Source of the DNA: Thalassovita sp.
GTDB lineage: Bacteria > Pseudomonadota > Alphaproteobacteria > Rhodobacterales > Rhodobacteraceae
Assembly: GCA_017792425.1 (NCBI GenBank)
Contig: CP051233.1
Span: 1,088,402 to 1,152,401, forward strand
Direction: 5' to 3'
Length of the DNA stretch: 64,000 nt
Shown: positions 42,901-51,428 of the stretch, one piece after another
Numbering within the stretch: the first letter of the stretch is position 1
Layout: each line of letters begins with the position of its first letter
Translations under genes and position numbers: made by a program
Notes under the pieces: generated by a model
Told to the model about the DNA's origin: nothing
Databases searched by the model: none
The model's input: the letters and a program-made list of their open reading frames with translations, nothing else

Positions 42901-43364
42901 CCGCCCGCAGCCTGTTCCGCCTGATGGCCTACAAGGATGAATACGAGGTCGCCCGCCTGATGACCGACCCCGCCTTTGCCCAGCAGATCGCCCGGAATTT
43001 CGAAGGCGACTACCGCCTCAGCTATCATATGGCCCCGCCGCTGCTGACCTTTGAAACCGACACGCGCGGTCGTCCCGTCAAACGTCGCTTTGGCGCGTGG
43101 ATGGGCGGGGCAATGCGCCAGCTCGCGCGGTTTAAACGCCTGCGCGGCACCGCGCTGGACCCGTTCGCCCGCACCGTGGACCGCAAGCTGGACCGCGAAT
43201 TGCTGAACTGGTTCGAAACCGTGCTGACCCATGTTGAAACCCGCTATGACGCGGATCAGGCATTGGCGGTGTTGCAGGCCCCGCAGGACATCCGCGGCTA
43301 TGGCCCGGTCCGGCATCAGGCGGCGCATCAGGTCCGCGCAAAGGTGGCCGCGCTGATCGACTGA
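39957..43364 (+). CDS. Indolepyruvate ferredoxin oxidoreductase, single-chain
   Basis: 1135 residues. It decarboxylates arylpyruvates (from Trp, Phe or Tyr transamination) to acyl-CoA with thiamine diphosphate. Order: the alpha-subunit-like half (SGYRGSPLGGLDLELW near 45; TPP-binding domain ~400-600 with CSGCPHNTSTKLPEGS), a cysteine-rich Fe-S segment (CEGCGDCSVESNCLSV, CNKDFSCQNGFCPSF, ~635-680), the gamma-subunit-like domain (LLVAGVGGTGVVTVGALI, ~715) and a C-terminal helical domain. The fused form is common in alpha- and betaproteobacteria. The divergent Lrp-type gene suggests amino-acid-dependent control. Confidence 0.95.
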   Translation: MTEHTKFDTYQLSDRYDREQGRVFLTGTQALARIMFDQARRDRAAGLNTAGFISGYRGSPLGGLDLELWKNGKRLEQNNIQFMPAVNEDLGASAVLGAQQAALDPDAQVEGVFSMWYGKGPGVDRSGDALKHGNAYGSSPKGGVLVVAGDDHGCVSSSMPHQSDVAFMAWFMPTLNPATIQEYLEFGEYGFALSRYSGTWVGFKAISETVEAGQSVDLPADRTFSYPPFEGPANGLHVRMADLPSPEIETRLEHKLRAVETFVEANPIDRHIYEIPDARFGIVTTGKGHLDTMEALRLLGLDEAACRRIGIDIYKVGMVWPLARRDALDFVTGKEEVLVIEEKRGIIESQFKEYFYDWPGAKPKKMVGKHRAAGDPLLPWTGEMHPLMLVPVLAERLHPFCPDMDLPARAAALTATPAPVLQVTGATRTPYFCSGCPHNTSTKLPEGSTAASGIGCHVMASWMDRSTSGYAQMGAEGVPRAIAQRFNGGKHMFQNLGEGTWYHSGSLAIRQAVAAQANITYKILYNDAVAMTGGQPVDGPVSVQGVAWNCRAEGVQRIALVSDHPEKFSLRDFPAGTTKHPRADLDTVQRELRDIPGVTVLIYEQTCATEKRRRRKRGKMEDPARFPFINELVCEGCGDCSVESNCLSVEPKDTPLGRKRKINLSTCNKDFSCQNGFCPSFVTVEGGQRRKPKPAGLDMAALTADLPTPPEPDLSDPFDLLVAGVGGTGVVTVGALITMAAHLEGKGSSVLDFTGFAQKFGTVLGYVRVGRTPADIHQVRIETGSADAVIGCDAVVCSSPKASMHYRTGTRVILNQAEMPTGDLVLHRDADLKIALREALIRKTVGTGNVMALDANIAAERLMGDAVFANIMMLGAAFQNGMVPVSESALKQAILLNGVAVEKNAMAFDLGRVLATNPEALASHLTDTAEPAPQTLDQLIAHRAAFLTDYQDAAYARRYTDRIARFRAALPADAGDAPVMAAARSLFRLMAYKDEYEVARLMTDPAFAQQIARNFEGDYRLSYHMAPPLLTFETDTRGRPVKRRFGAWMGGAMRQLARFKRLRGTALDPFARTVDRKLDRELLNWFETVLTHVETRYDADQALAVLQAPQDIRGYGPVRHQAAHQVRAKVAALID

Positions 43365-43367
43365 CCC

Positions 43368-44165
43368 CTAGGCGAACAGTGCCACCAACTGCTTGGCCGC
43401 GCCCAGCAGCCGCCCGTCACGGTCGCGCAGGTCCATATCCTGCAGCGAATACCCCTCTGCCGCCTGCTGGCTGGTGGTGCGGATGCACACCCAGTCCGGC
43501 TGCGGCGGGATGCGGGCAAGGTCCACCTGCCAGGTAATCGTGCTGATCGGCGCGGGCTGGGTGAACCCCGTCATGGCCGCCGGCGGCAACACATCGGCAA
43601 GACAGACCAGCGCGATTTCCGCCGGTACGCCCTCGGTTTCCTTCAGCCGCCCCCAAACCGACATTTCCGGCCTGCCGGAGCCCGAGATCAACGGATCGCC
43701 ATCTGCCTGTTTCACCTCGAAGTTCCAGATGAAACTGGGCGATGTCCCCCGCCGCGCGAACTCGGGGCAATCCTCGGGGCCGGGCAGGGCAGGGGCGGTG
43801 GCAAAGTCATGCACCTGCGCGCTGTCCCGCGCCGCGCCAAAGACGAACATCCCCTGCGCCCCCATCGCGCCGTCCGCCAGCACCTCGGCCCGGACGAAAC
43901 TGGCGGTACGTCCTGCCCGGATCAATTCCACCCGCACGGTAATATCCGCCCCGATCGGCCGCAGATAGGTCATCTGGACCGACCGCAGTTGCGGCAGGTC
44001 CGGCAGGTTGCGCCGGATCGCCGCCAGCGCCAGCGCCGCCGTGATCCCGCCAAACGCTGTCCGCCCCTGCATCCAGTTGGCGCTGATATGCCCAACCGTG
44101 CCTTCGGGGCCGGGGGTCAACCGGTTCACCAACTGGTGCAAGGTCTGGTGCTGATCGTCGCTCAT
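43368..44165 (-). CDS. Acyl-CoA thioesterase-family protein (double hotdog)
   Basis: 265 residues from the ATG at 44165, chosen for GGAGGGG upstream; a frame starting at 44186 lacks one. Two hotdog halves are visible: HISANWMQGRTAFGGITAALALAAIRR with a long helix in the first, and ITWQVDLARIPPQPDWVCIRTTSQQAAEGYSLQD in the second. TesB-like proteins hydrolyse acyl-CoA in the cytosol; the substrate is unknown. It lies between the convergent indolepyruvate oxidoreductase gene and the etf operon. Confidence 0.8.
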   Translation of the reverse strand: MSDDQHQTLHQLVNRLTPGPEGTVGHISANWMQGRTAFGGITAALALAAIRRNLPDLPQLRSVQMTYLRPIGADITVRVELIRAGRTASFVRAEVLADGAMGAQGMFVFGAARDSAQVHDFATAPALPGPEDCPEFARRGTSPSFIWNFEVKQADGDPLISGSGRPEMSVWGRLKETEGVPAEIALVCLADVLPPAAMTGFTQPAPISTITWQVDLARIPPQPDWVCIRTTSQQAAEGYSLQDMDLRDRDGRLLGAAKQLVALFA

Positions 44166-44276
44166 CTGTCCCCTCCGCGCGGTCATGGCGCGTTCAGTCT
44201 GCCGATCCGACAGGGCGGCGCAATGCTTGAACCACCGTGTGATGTGACGTCATTTTCGATGCCAAAGGCGCAAAGC

Positions 44277-44303
44277 AAAAGGCCCGCCGTTGGGCGGGCC
44301 TTT
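44277..44303 (-). terminator. Terminator of the etfBA operon
   Basis: AAAAGGCCCGCC pairs with GGCGGGCCTTT across a 3-4 base loop. Read on the minus strand it lies ~45 bases after the etfA stop and ends in TTTTG. It reads almost equally well on the plus strand. Confidence 0.75.
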
Positions 44304-44348
44304 CAGTCGTACGTTTCAAGGCGTGAACCGTACAAGTTGTCGGATTAA

Positions 44349-45275
44349 TCAAAGCTTACCGGTCAGTTCCGGGACGGCTTCGAACAGGTCCGCGACCAGG
44401 CCGAAATCGGCGACCTGGAAGATCGGGGCCTCTTCGTCCTTGTTGATGGCGACGATGACCTTGGAGTCCTTCATCCCCGCAAGGTGTTGAATTGCCCCGG
44501 AAATCCCGACCGCGATGTACAGTTCCGGCGCCACGACCTTGCCGGTCTGGCCAACCTGCCAGTCGTTCGGCGCAAAGCCCGAATCCACCGCCGCGCGCGA
44601 GGCGCCAACAGCCGCCCCCAGCTTGTCCGCCAAAGCTTCGATGATGGCAAAGTTTTCCTCCGAGCCAACACCGCGACCGCCGGAAACCACCACCTTGGCC
44701 GAGGTCAGTTCAGGCCGGTCAGACGCCGCCACCTTGTCCTCAACCCATTGGGAAAGCGCGGGATTTTCGCCCGTCGCCGCCGCCTCGACAGGGGCCGCGC
44801 CCTGCTCGCCAGCCGCGTCGAAGGTCGAAGTCCGGAAGGTGATAACCTTCTTTTCATCTTTCGACTTTACGGTCTGAACCGCGTTCCCGGCATAGACGGG
44901 GCGTTCAAACGTATCCGCATCCACAACACCAGAGACATCCGACAGAACCATCACGTCCAACAGCGCCGCAACCCGCGGCATGATGTTTTTCGCGTCCGTC
45001 GTCGCAGGCGCCACGATATGGCTGTAACCGCCCGCCAGACCGGCGATCAGCGCCGCCGTGGGTTCCGCCAGACGGTGGCCATAGATCGCGTCCTCGGCGA
45101 CCAACACCTTGGAAACGCCCGCGATTTTCGCAGCTTCAGCGGCAGCATCCGCCGCTTTCGCCCCCACGCACAGCGCGGTCACGTCGCCCAGGGCGCCTGC
45201 CGCGGTCACGGCCTTGGCGGTTGCATCCAGCGCCAGCGCGCCATCGGTCACTTCGGCAAGGAGAAGAACAGCCAT
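44349..45275 (-). CDS. etfA: Electron transfer flavoprotein, alpha subunit
   Basis: 308 residues from the ATG at 45275, which overlaps the etfB stop (TGATG); a GTG three bases earlier is also in frame. The C-terminal FAD domain has GRGVGSEENF, the VGQTGKVV stretch and ISGAIQHLAGMKDSKVIVAINKDEEAPIF, the family signature. ETF takes electrons from acyl-CoA and choline-type dehydrogenases and passes them to ETF-quinone oxidoreductase. Forms a heterodimer with EtfB. Confidence 0.97.
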   Translation of the reverse strand: MAVLLLAEVTDGALALDATAKAVTAAGALGDVTALCVGAKAADAAAEAAKIAGVSKVLVAEDAIYGHRLAEPTAALIAGLAGGYSHIVAPATTDAKNIMPRVAALLDVMVLSDVSGVVDADTFERPVYAGNAVQTVKSKDEKKVITFRTSTFDAAGEQGAAPVEAAATGENPALSQWVEDKVAASDRPELTSAKVVVSGGRGVGSEENFAIIEALADKLGAAVGASRAAVDSGFAPNDWQVGQTGKVVAPELYIAVGISGAIQHLAGMKDSKVIVAINKDEEAPIFQVADFGLVADLFEAVPELTGKL

Positions 45276-46033
45276 CACACGATCCCCTTTTCTTTCAGTT
45301 TCGCCACCAGCTCGTCGACCGAGCCGACCATTTCACCGGCAGAGCGCGCGGCGGGTTCGGTGGTTTTCACGATCTCCAGGCGCGGGGTGACATCGACGCC
45401 GTAATCGGCGGCGGTTTTCTCATCCAGCGGTTTTTTCTTGGCCTTCATGATGTTGGGCAGCGACGCATAGCGCGGCTCGTTCAGGCGCAGGTCCGCGGTG
45501 ACGATCGCCGGCAGCTTGACCTTGATGGTCTGCAGGCCGCCGTCCACCTCGCGGGTCACGACCGCGCTGTCGCCGTCGATGCCCACCTCGGACGCAAAGG
45601 TCGCCTGGGACCAGCCCAGCAGCGCCGACAGCATCTGCCCGGTGGCGTTCATGTCGTTGTCGATCGCCTGCTTGCCCGCGATGATCAGGCCGGGCTGTTC
45701 TTCCTCGGCAACCTTGGCCAGGATCTTGGCCACGGCCAGCGGCTCGATGTCCTGGTGTACGTCGTCAGCGGCCACGACCAGGATCGCCCGGTCCGCGCCC
45801 ATCGCCAGCGCCGTGCGCAGCGTTTCCTGCGCCTGCTTCACGCCGATGGACACGACGATAACCTCGTCCGCCTTGCCCGCTTCCTTCAGACGGATCGCCT
45901 CTTCAACCGCGATCTCGTCGAACGGGTTCATCGACATCTTCACATTCGCAAGATCGACACCGCTACCATCCGCCTTGACGCGAACCTTAACGTTGTAGTC
46001 GATCACTCGTTTGACAGGTACCAGGACCTTCAT
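45275..46033 (-). CDS. etfB: Electron transfer flavoprotein, beta subunit
   Basis: 252 residues. MKVLVPVKRVIDYNVKVRV and the AMP-binding fold, with VAEEEQPGLIIAGKQAIDNDMNATGQMLSALLGW, are characteristic. It is the first gene of the pair, with GGGAGAT-like purines before the ATG and about 240 bases of upstream DNA likely to hold the promoter. Confidence 0.97.
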   Translation of the reverse strand: MKVLVPVKRVIDYNVKVRVKADGSGVDLANVKMSMNPFDEIAVEEAIRLKEAGKADEVIVVSIGVKQAQETLRTALAMGADRAILVVAADDVHQDIEPLAVAKILAKVAEEEQPGLIIAGKQAIDNDMNATGQMLSALLGWSQATFASEVGIDGDSAVVTREVDGGLQTIKVKLPAIVTADLRLNEPRYASLPNIMKAKKKPLDEKTAADYGVDVTPRLEIVKTTEPAARSAGEMVGSVDELVAKLKEKGIV

Positions 46034-46271
46034 CAGCAGGATCTCCCTTCAGTGACTGGGGCCGCGAAACGACTCCCTCTCAAGCTCTCAGCGCGTTGAT
46101 ATATTCTTGCGCGTCGGTGAAACAGGGCAAAAACGTCACGTTAGCGCCAACCGACGCCGCGTTTTTTTGTTTCGCCCCTGCGTCACCCCACAGGCATGCT
46201 GGCTGGCACGCAAGAGCGCCCATGTCCAGCGAAAATTACGCTAGGTAAGCTTGCAGAACCGCAAAGCCCGC

Positions 46272-46844
46272 TCAGCGGTTCGCGCCCGGTACCCACAACA
46301 CGTCCGCAGCGCCATTGTCGTTGGCCACGCGGGCGGCCACGAACATCCAGTCGCTCAGGCGGTTGAGGTATTTCACCGCCGCGGGGTTCACGCGTTCGAC
46401 CTGCGCCAGTTCCACGGCCAGCCGTTCAGCCCGGCGCGACACGGTGCGGCACAGGTGCAGGTGCGCGGCCAGCGCCGACCCGCCCGGCAGGATGAAACTG
46501 CGCAGCGGCGACAGCGCCTTGTTCATGGCGTCGATCTCTTGCTCCAGCCGGTCCACCTGCGCCTGCGCCATGCGCAGCGGCGGGTATTCGGCCTGGTCGT
46601 CCTTGTCCATGTCGGGGCGGCACAAGTCCGCGCCCAGGTCGAACAGGTCATTCTGGATACGGGCCAGCGCGGTCTCCATGTCACCCGTCGCATGCAGGCG
46701 GGCCAGACCCAGCGTGGCATTGGTTTCGTCCACCGTGCCATAGGCGTTCACGCGGGCCGAGTTCTTGCCGACGCGCGATCCATCGCCAAGCGCGGTATCG
46801 CCCTTGTCGCCGGTACGGGTGTAGATCTTGTTCAGGACGACCAT
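46272..46844 (-). CDS. PduO-type cob(I)alamin adenosyltransferase
   Basis: 190 residues. The N-terminal ATP-binding motif YTRTGDKGDTALGDGSRV, the VDETNATLG stretch and the C-terminal NRLSDWMFVAAR are typical of the PduO family (five-helix trimer). It adenosylates reduced cobalamin to coenzyme B12. A small twin-membrane protein gene lies 4 bases upstream on the same strand, a conserved-looking pair. Confidence 0.93.
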   Translation of the reverse strand: MVVLNKIYTRTGDKGDTALGDGSRVGKNSARVNAYGTVDETNATLGLARLHATGDMETALARIQNDLFDLGADLCRPDMDKDDQAEYPPLRMAQAQVDRLEQEIDAMNKALSPLRSFILPGGSALAAHLHLCRTVSRRAERLAVELAQVERVNPAAVKYLNRLSDWMFVAARVANDNGAADVLWVPGANR

Positions 46845-46848
46845 GTGC

Positions 46849-47049
46849 TTACCCCTTGCGCAGCCAGACGAATAGCAGGATCAGGACCACGGCCACGAAT
46901 TGCGCGGCAATACGCAGGCGCATGATCTTGTTGGCGTGTTTGCGGTTGAAATCGCCGCCCTTGGCGAAGCCGCCGATGCCCGTCATCAGGATCACCACGA
47001 CGGCCAGGCAGGCCGCGGCGACGACATAGAACAGGGGATCATCCTTCAT
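46849..47049 (-). CDS. HIG1-like small protein with two membrane helices
   Basis: 66 residues. Two hydrophobic helices (LFYVVAAACLAVVVILMTGIGGF and LRIAAQFVAVVLILLFVWL) flank a conserved basic loop, GGDFNRKHANKIMRLR, which recalls the HIG1 family of respiratory-complex-associated proteins. Function in bacteria is uncertain. It is co-oriented with the adenosyltransferase gene. Confidence 0.75.
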   Translation of the reverse strand: MKDDPLFYVVAAACLAVVVILMTGIGGFAKGGDFNRKHANKIMRLRIAAQFVAVVLILLFVWLRKG

Positions 47050-47125
47050 GTGGTCCGGTCCTTTCGATTGCGTGTGCCTGATGTAGACCGCGCCGGTGCA
47101 AAAGCGAACCGGTTTTTTCGCCGCG

Positions 47126-47956
47126 TCAGCCGCGCGACAGGATCCGGTCCAACGCGCGCGAGGTCAGCACCCGCCGCAGCCCCCCCATGATATGGGTGGC
47201 CGTGGTCACGTAATAGCGCGGCCGCGGGTTGTCCGAATTCAGGATGCGCAGCAGTTTTTCCGTCACGGCCGCGGCCGGCAGTTCGAACAGGTCGCGGCCT
47301 TCCTTCTTGGCATACAGGCGCTGGATCAGCGAATTGCGGTACTGTTCCGCGCGGGGCGAGTTTTCCCAGTCGATCCACTTTTCGAAATGCGGGATGGAAT
47401 TGGCACGGATGCGGGATGTCACCGGACCGGGTTCCAGCAGTACGACCTTGATGTTGGTGTCGCGCATTTCGATCCGCAGGGTGTCGGTCAGGCCTTCCAG
47501 TGCGAATTTCGACGCGTTGTAGGCGGAACGCCACGGCGCCACCACCAGCCCCAGAATGCTGGAACAGTTGATGATATGCCCATGCCCCTGCTTACGCATG
47601 ACCGGGATCACCTGCCGGGTCAGGTCGTGATAACCGAACAGGTTGACCTCGAAAATCTCGCGCAGGGCGGTGCGGGGCAGGTCCTCTGCCGCGCCGGGGC
47701 TGGCGAAAGCGCCGTTGTTATATAGGGCGTCCAACGTGCCTCCGGTCCGGTCCAGCACCCAGGCCAGCGCGTCTCGGATGCTGTCCTCGTCGGCGTAATC
47801 CAGTCGCGTGCTTTCCAGCCCTTCGGCGATCAGGCGGTCCACGTCCTTCTGCTGGCGGCAGGTGGCAAAGACGCGCCAGCCCGCCCGTTTCAGCCCGTGC
47901 GCCGCGTCATACCCGATGCCCGAAGAGCACCCGGTGATCAGGATGGATCTGCTCAT
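47126..47956 (-). CDS. SDR-family NAD(P)-dependent oxidoreductase
   Basis: 276 residues from the ATG at 47956 (MSRSILITGCSSGIG); a longer frame upstream lacks Rossmann features and runs into the parC promoter region. TGCSSGIG (~9-16), the NNGAFASPG element, catalytic Ser in NCSSILG and YNASK (Tyr-x3-Lys) are intact. Substrate unknown. It is divergent from parC. Confidence 0.9.
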   Translation of the reverse strand: MSRSILITGCSSGIGYDAAHGLKRAGWRVFATCRQQKDVDRLIAEGLESTRLDYADEDSIRDALAWVLDRTGGTLDALYNNGAFASPGAAEDLPRTALREIFEVNLFGYHDLTRQVIPVMRKQGHGHIINCSSILGLVVAPWRSAYNASKFALEGLTDTLRIEMRDTNIKVVLLEPGPVTSRIRANSIPHFEKWIDWENSPRAEQYRNSLIQRLYAKKEGRDLFELPAAAVTEKLLRILNSDNPRPRYYVTTATHIMGGLRRVLTSRALDRILSRG

Positions 47957-48096
47957 CTGCCTGTCCCTGTCCGGTTCCGCACCAAGGGCTAGGCCAAAGC
48001 GGACGCAGATGCAATTGCGCGACTTCTCCACAGAAGAATCCGCTGTGCGGCGGGGATCATCTTGCCGCGTCGGGCGTTGAACGGTACACAACATCC

Positions 48097-50439
48097 ATGA
48101 GCGATGTGCTGGATGACCCCAACATGAACCCCGCCGAAGTGTCCGAGCCCCTGCGCCGGGCCATTGGTGAACGCTATCTGACCTATGCGCTGAGCACGAT
48201 CATGCACCGTGCCTTGCCGGATGCGCGGGACGGTCTGAAGCCGGTGCACCGGCGAATCCTCTACGCGATGCGGGAATTGCGGCTCAGCTCCACCGGCGGT
48301 TTCCGCAAATCGGCCAAGATCAGCGGCGACGTGATGGGCAACTATCACCCGCATGGCGACGCTGCGATCTATGACGCGATGGCGCGCCTGGCGCAGGATT
48401 TCAACGTCCGTTACCCGCTGGTGGACGGGCAGGGGAATTTCGGCAATATCGACGGCGACAATCCGGCGGCCTCTCGCTACACCGAGGCGCGGATGACCGC
48501 CGCCGCCGAGGCGCTGCTGGAAGGGCTGAACGAAAACGCCGTCGATTTCCGCGAAAACTATGACGGCACCCTGACCGAACCCGTGGTGCTGCCCGCCGCC
48601 TTCCCGAACCTGCTGGCCAACGGCGCGGCGGGGATCGCGGTGGGGATGGCGACGAACATCCCGCCCCACAATATCGAAGAGCTGTGCAACGCCTGCCTTC
48701 ACCTAATCAAGGCACCGGACGCCCGCGACGATACCCTGCTGCAATACGTGCCGGGGCCGGATTTCCCCACCGGTGGCGTGATCGTCGAACCAAAGGACAG
48801 CATCGCCCAGGCCTATCGCACCGGGCGCGGCAGCTTCCGCCTGCGCGCCAAATGGGAGGTCGAGGATCTGGGCCGCGGCACCTGGCAGATCGTGGTCACG
48901 GAAATCCCCTACCAGGTGCAGAAATCCAAGCTGATCGAAAAACTGGCCGAGGTCATCCAGACCAAGAAGGTGCCGATCCTGGCCGATGTGCGCGACGAAT
49001 CCGCCGATGACATCCGCCTGATCCTGGAACCCAAGTCCAAGAACGTGGACCCGCAGGTGCTGATGGGAACGCTGTTCCGCAACTCCGACCTCGAAGTGCG
49101 ATTCAGCCTGAACATGAACGTGCTGATCGACGGGGTGACGCCAAAGGTGTGCAGCCTGAAGGAAGTGCTGCGCGCCTTCCTCGATCACCGCCGCGAAGTT
49201 CTGCAACGCCGATCCCGCCATCGGCTGGAAAAGATCGACCACCGGCTGGAAGTGCTGGAAGGCTTCATCATCGCCTTCCTGAACCTGGACCGCGTGATCG
49301 ACATCATCCGCTATGACGATGACCCCAAGGCCGCCCTGATGGCCGAGGACTGGGCCGTCAAACGCGCCCGCGCCACGTCGGAAAAAGACTATGTCTCGCC
49401 CCTGCCCACCAAGGGCGAAGGCGAACTGACCGAGGTGCAGGCCGAGGCGATCCTGAACATGCGCCTGCGCAGCCTGCGCCGGTTGGAAGAGATCGAACTG
49501 GTCCGCGAACGCGACGCCCTGATGGAAGAACGCGCCCAGCTAGAGGATCTGCTGGCCGACGAGGGCTTGCAATGGGGCCGCATCTCCGAGGAACTGCGCG
49601 ACACTCGCAAGAAATTCGGCCGCGACTACGTGGGCGGCGCCCGCCGCACCCAGTTCGCCGAGGCGACCGAGGTCGAGGACGTGCCGCTGGAAGCGATGAT
49701 CGAGCGTGAACCGATCACCGTGGTCTGTTCCCAGATGGGCTGGATCCGCGCCATGACCGGCCACATCGACCTGACCCGAGAGTTGAAGTTCAAGGACGGC
49801 GACGGTCCCCGTTTCATCTTCCACGCGGAAACCACCGACAAGCTGTTGGTGTTCGCCACCAACGGGCGGTTCTACACCATGCAGGCCAGCAACCTGCCCG
49901 GCGGGCGCGGCATGGGCGAACCGCTGCGCCTGATGGTGGACCTGCCGAACGAGGCCGAGATCCTCGATATCCTGATTCACAAGCCCGGCCAGAAACTGCT
50001 GGTCGCGTCCTCTGAGGGCAACGGCTTCATGGTGGCCGAAGAGGACGTGCTGGCCCAGACCCGCACTGGCAAACAGGTGCTGAACGTGGGCGACGGGGTG
50101 AAGGCGCAACTGGTGCGCCCGATCGCGGGCGACCACGTGGCGATCGTCAGCCAGAACGGCAAGTTCCTGGTGTTCCCGGTGGACGAATTGCCGGAAATGG
50201 GCCGCGGCAAGGGTGTCCGGCTGCAGAAATACAACATGGCGCGCGGGCGTCAGGGCACGCTGGAACTGGACGGTGGCCTGTCGGACATCACCACGTTCAA
50301 CTGGGCGGACGGGCTGAGCTGGGAAATGGGCGGCGGCAAGACCCGCCACGAACCCGACCTGACCGAGTGGCTGGGCAAACGCGCCGGTGTCGGCAAGAAG
50401 GCCCCCTACGGCTTTCCTCGGTCGTTCAAGTTCAGCTAA
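48097..50439 (+). CDS. parC: DNA topoisomerase IV subunit A
   Basis: 780 residues. The N-terminal winged-helix/CAP region has RALPDARDGLKPVHRRIL, GNYHPHGDAAIYDAM and active-site Tyr128 in SRYTEARM. The C-terminal part from ~490 has beta-propeller blades (VCSQMGWIRAMTGH, FATNGRFYTMQAS, GKFLVFPVDELPEMGRGKGVR). That it is ParC rather than GyrA is judged from length and propeller style: no clear GyrA-box was seen. It decatenates chromosomes with ParE. The downstream region carries GC-rich repeats. Confidence 0.9.
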   Translation: MSDVLDDPNMNPAEVSEPLRRAIGERYLTYALSTIMHRALPDARDGLKPVHRRILYAMRELRLSSTGGFRKSAKISGDVMGNYHPHGDAAIYDAMARLAQDFNVRYPLVDGQGNFGNIDGDNPAASRYTEARMTAAAEALLEGLNENAVDFRENYDGTLTEPVVLPAAFPNLLANGAAGIAVGMATNIPPHNIEELCNACLHLIKAPDARDDTLLQYVPGPDFPTGGVIVEPKDSIAQAYRTGRGSFRLRAKWEVEDLGRGTWQIVVTEIPYQVQKSKLIEKLAEVIQTKKVPILADVRDESADDIRLILEPKSKNVDPQVLMGTLFRNSDLEVRFSLNMNVLIDGVTPKVCSLKEVLRAFLDHRREVLQRRSRHRLEKIDHRLEVLEGFIIAFLNLDRVIDIIRYDDDPKAALMAEDWAVKRARATSEKDYVSPLPTKGEGELTEVQAEAILNMRLRSLRRLEEIELVRERDALMEERAQLEDLLADEGLQWGRISEELRDTRKKFGRDYVGGARRTQFAEATEVEDVPLEAMIEREPITVVCSQMGWIRAMTGHIDLTRELKFKDGDGPRFIFHAETTDKLLVFATNGRFYTMQASNLPGGRGMGEPLRLMVDLPNEAEILDILIHKPGQKLLVASSEGNGFMVAEEDVLAQTRTGKQVLNVGDGVKAQLVRPIAGDHVAIVSQNGKFLVFPVDELPEMGRGKGVRLQKYNMARGRQGTLELDGGLSDITTFNWADGLSWEMGGGKTRHEPDLTEWLGKRAGVGKKAPYGFPRSFKFS

Positions 50440-50500
50440 ACGGTGCGCCTGCGGCGCGCAGGTTGTCTCGGACTACGCCTGCGGCTGCGTCCTCGGGAAA

Positions 50501-50530
50501 GGGGGCCAGCCCCCTTCTTGGCCTGCGGCC
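50501..50530 (+). repeat. GC-rich palindromic intergenic repeat, copy near parC
   Basis: GGGGGCCAGCCCCC (50501-50514) followed by GGCCTGCGGCC (50520-50530). A related arrangement, GGGGGGCGCTGCCCCCC then GGCCTGCGGCC, occurs at 60860-60886. Both are intergenic. Confidence 0.65.
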
Positions 50531-50687
50531 AATTCACCCCCTTTGACGCTTGGTGACAGGCCGGGGGGGCGGTGGAAATGTTGCTCTCTGTGTCGGTTTG
50601 TCGCGTTACCGCTTGACCAATGCGCAGGAGCGCGCGGCGGGGACATGCAAATCTTCGGTGTCAACCCAACCTGACCGGAGAATACAA

Positions 50688-51239
50688 GTGACCCCTACTG
50701 TAAAAACCGAATCCACGTCCTATCAACGCGTGATGCAGAGCCTGGCCGGAGCGGCCGCAATCGGGCTTGTAACAGCCTCGGCCGCCCTTGCCTGGTCAGA
50801 GCAGACCACCAACGAGCGCGACTATAACACGGTTTGCGAATACCAGCCCGAAGCCCAATGCGCCGGGGCGATCCGCATGGACGCGGATTTGTCCGGGGTG
50901 GACATGCAAGACGCCTCGATGACCACCATGCGGCTGGACCGCGCCAACCTGTCGCGCGCCAACCTGACCCGCGCCATCCTGCACATGTCCAATCTGGTGG
51001 ATGCGAACCTGATGCTGGCCAACCTGACCGGCGCGGCCATGCATGCGGTCAATCTGCAGGGCGCGGACCTGACCATGGCCAACCTGACGGGTGCGAACCT
51101 GCTGGACGCAGACCTGCGCGGCGCCAACTTCCGCGGCGCGAACCTGACCAACGCGATCCTGATCCAGGCCAAGCTGGGCAACGCGACATGGACCGATGGC
51201 CGTATCTGCGCCGCCGATTCCGTGGGCGAATGCCGCTGA
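50688..51239 (+). CDS. Exported pentapeptide-repeat protein
   Basis: 183 residues from the GTG at 50688, with GGAG upstream; longer frames lack a ribosome site. A hydrophobic N-terminal segment (LAGAAAIGLVTASAALAW) acts as a signal peptide or anchor. Then about 20 A(D/N)LxX units (MDADLSGVDMQDASM, ANLSRANLTRA, GADLTMANLTGANLL) form a right-handed quadrilateral beta-helix. Two cysteines follow near the end (GRICAADSVGECR). The family has no single function. It lies directly after parC, but the export signal argues against the DNA-mimic role of Qnr/MfpA-type relatives. Confidence 0.8.
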   Translation: MTPTVKTESTSYQRVMQSLAGAAAIGLVTASAALAWSEQTTNERDYNTVCEYQPEAQCAGAIRMDADLSGVDMQDASMTTMRLDRANLSRANLTRAILHMSNLVDANLMLANLTGAAMHAVNLQGADLTMANLTGANLLDADLRGANFRGANLTNAILIQAKLGNATWTDGRICAADSVGECR

Positions 51240-51428
51240 GACGGGCATAGCCGGCGGCGCGCACCATCGTGTCATTGATGAAAAAATCAGTCAGCCCGGG
51301 CTGCCAGCCGCAGTCCGGGCTTTGCGTTGCGGTCTTGCACACTACATTTACTTGGGACAGGTATCGGAGTCATACTGACGCCATCTGCCTGCAGTTCGGT
51401 AGCAGAGTTTCAAGAGGAGGAACTCGAG

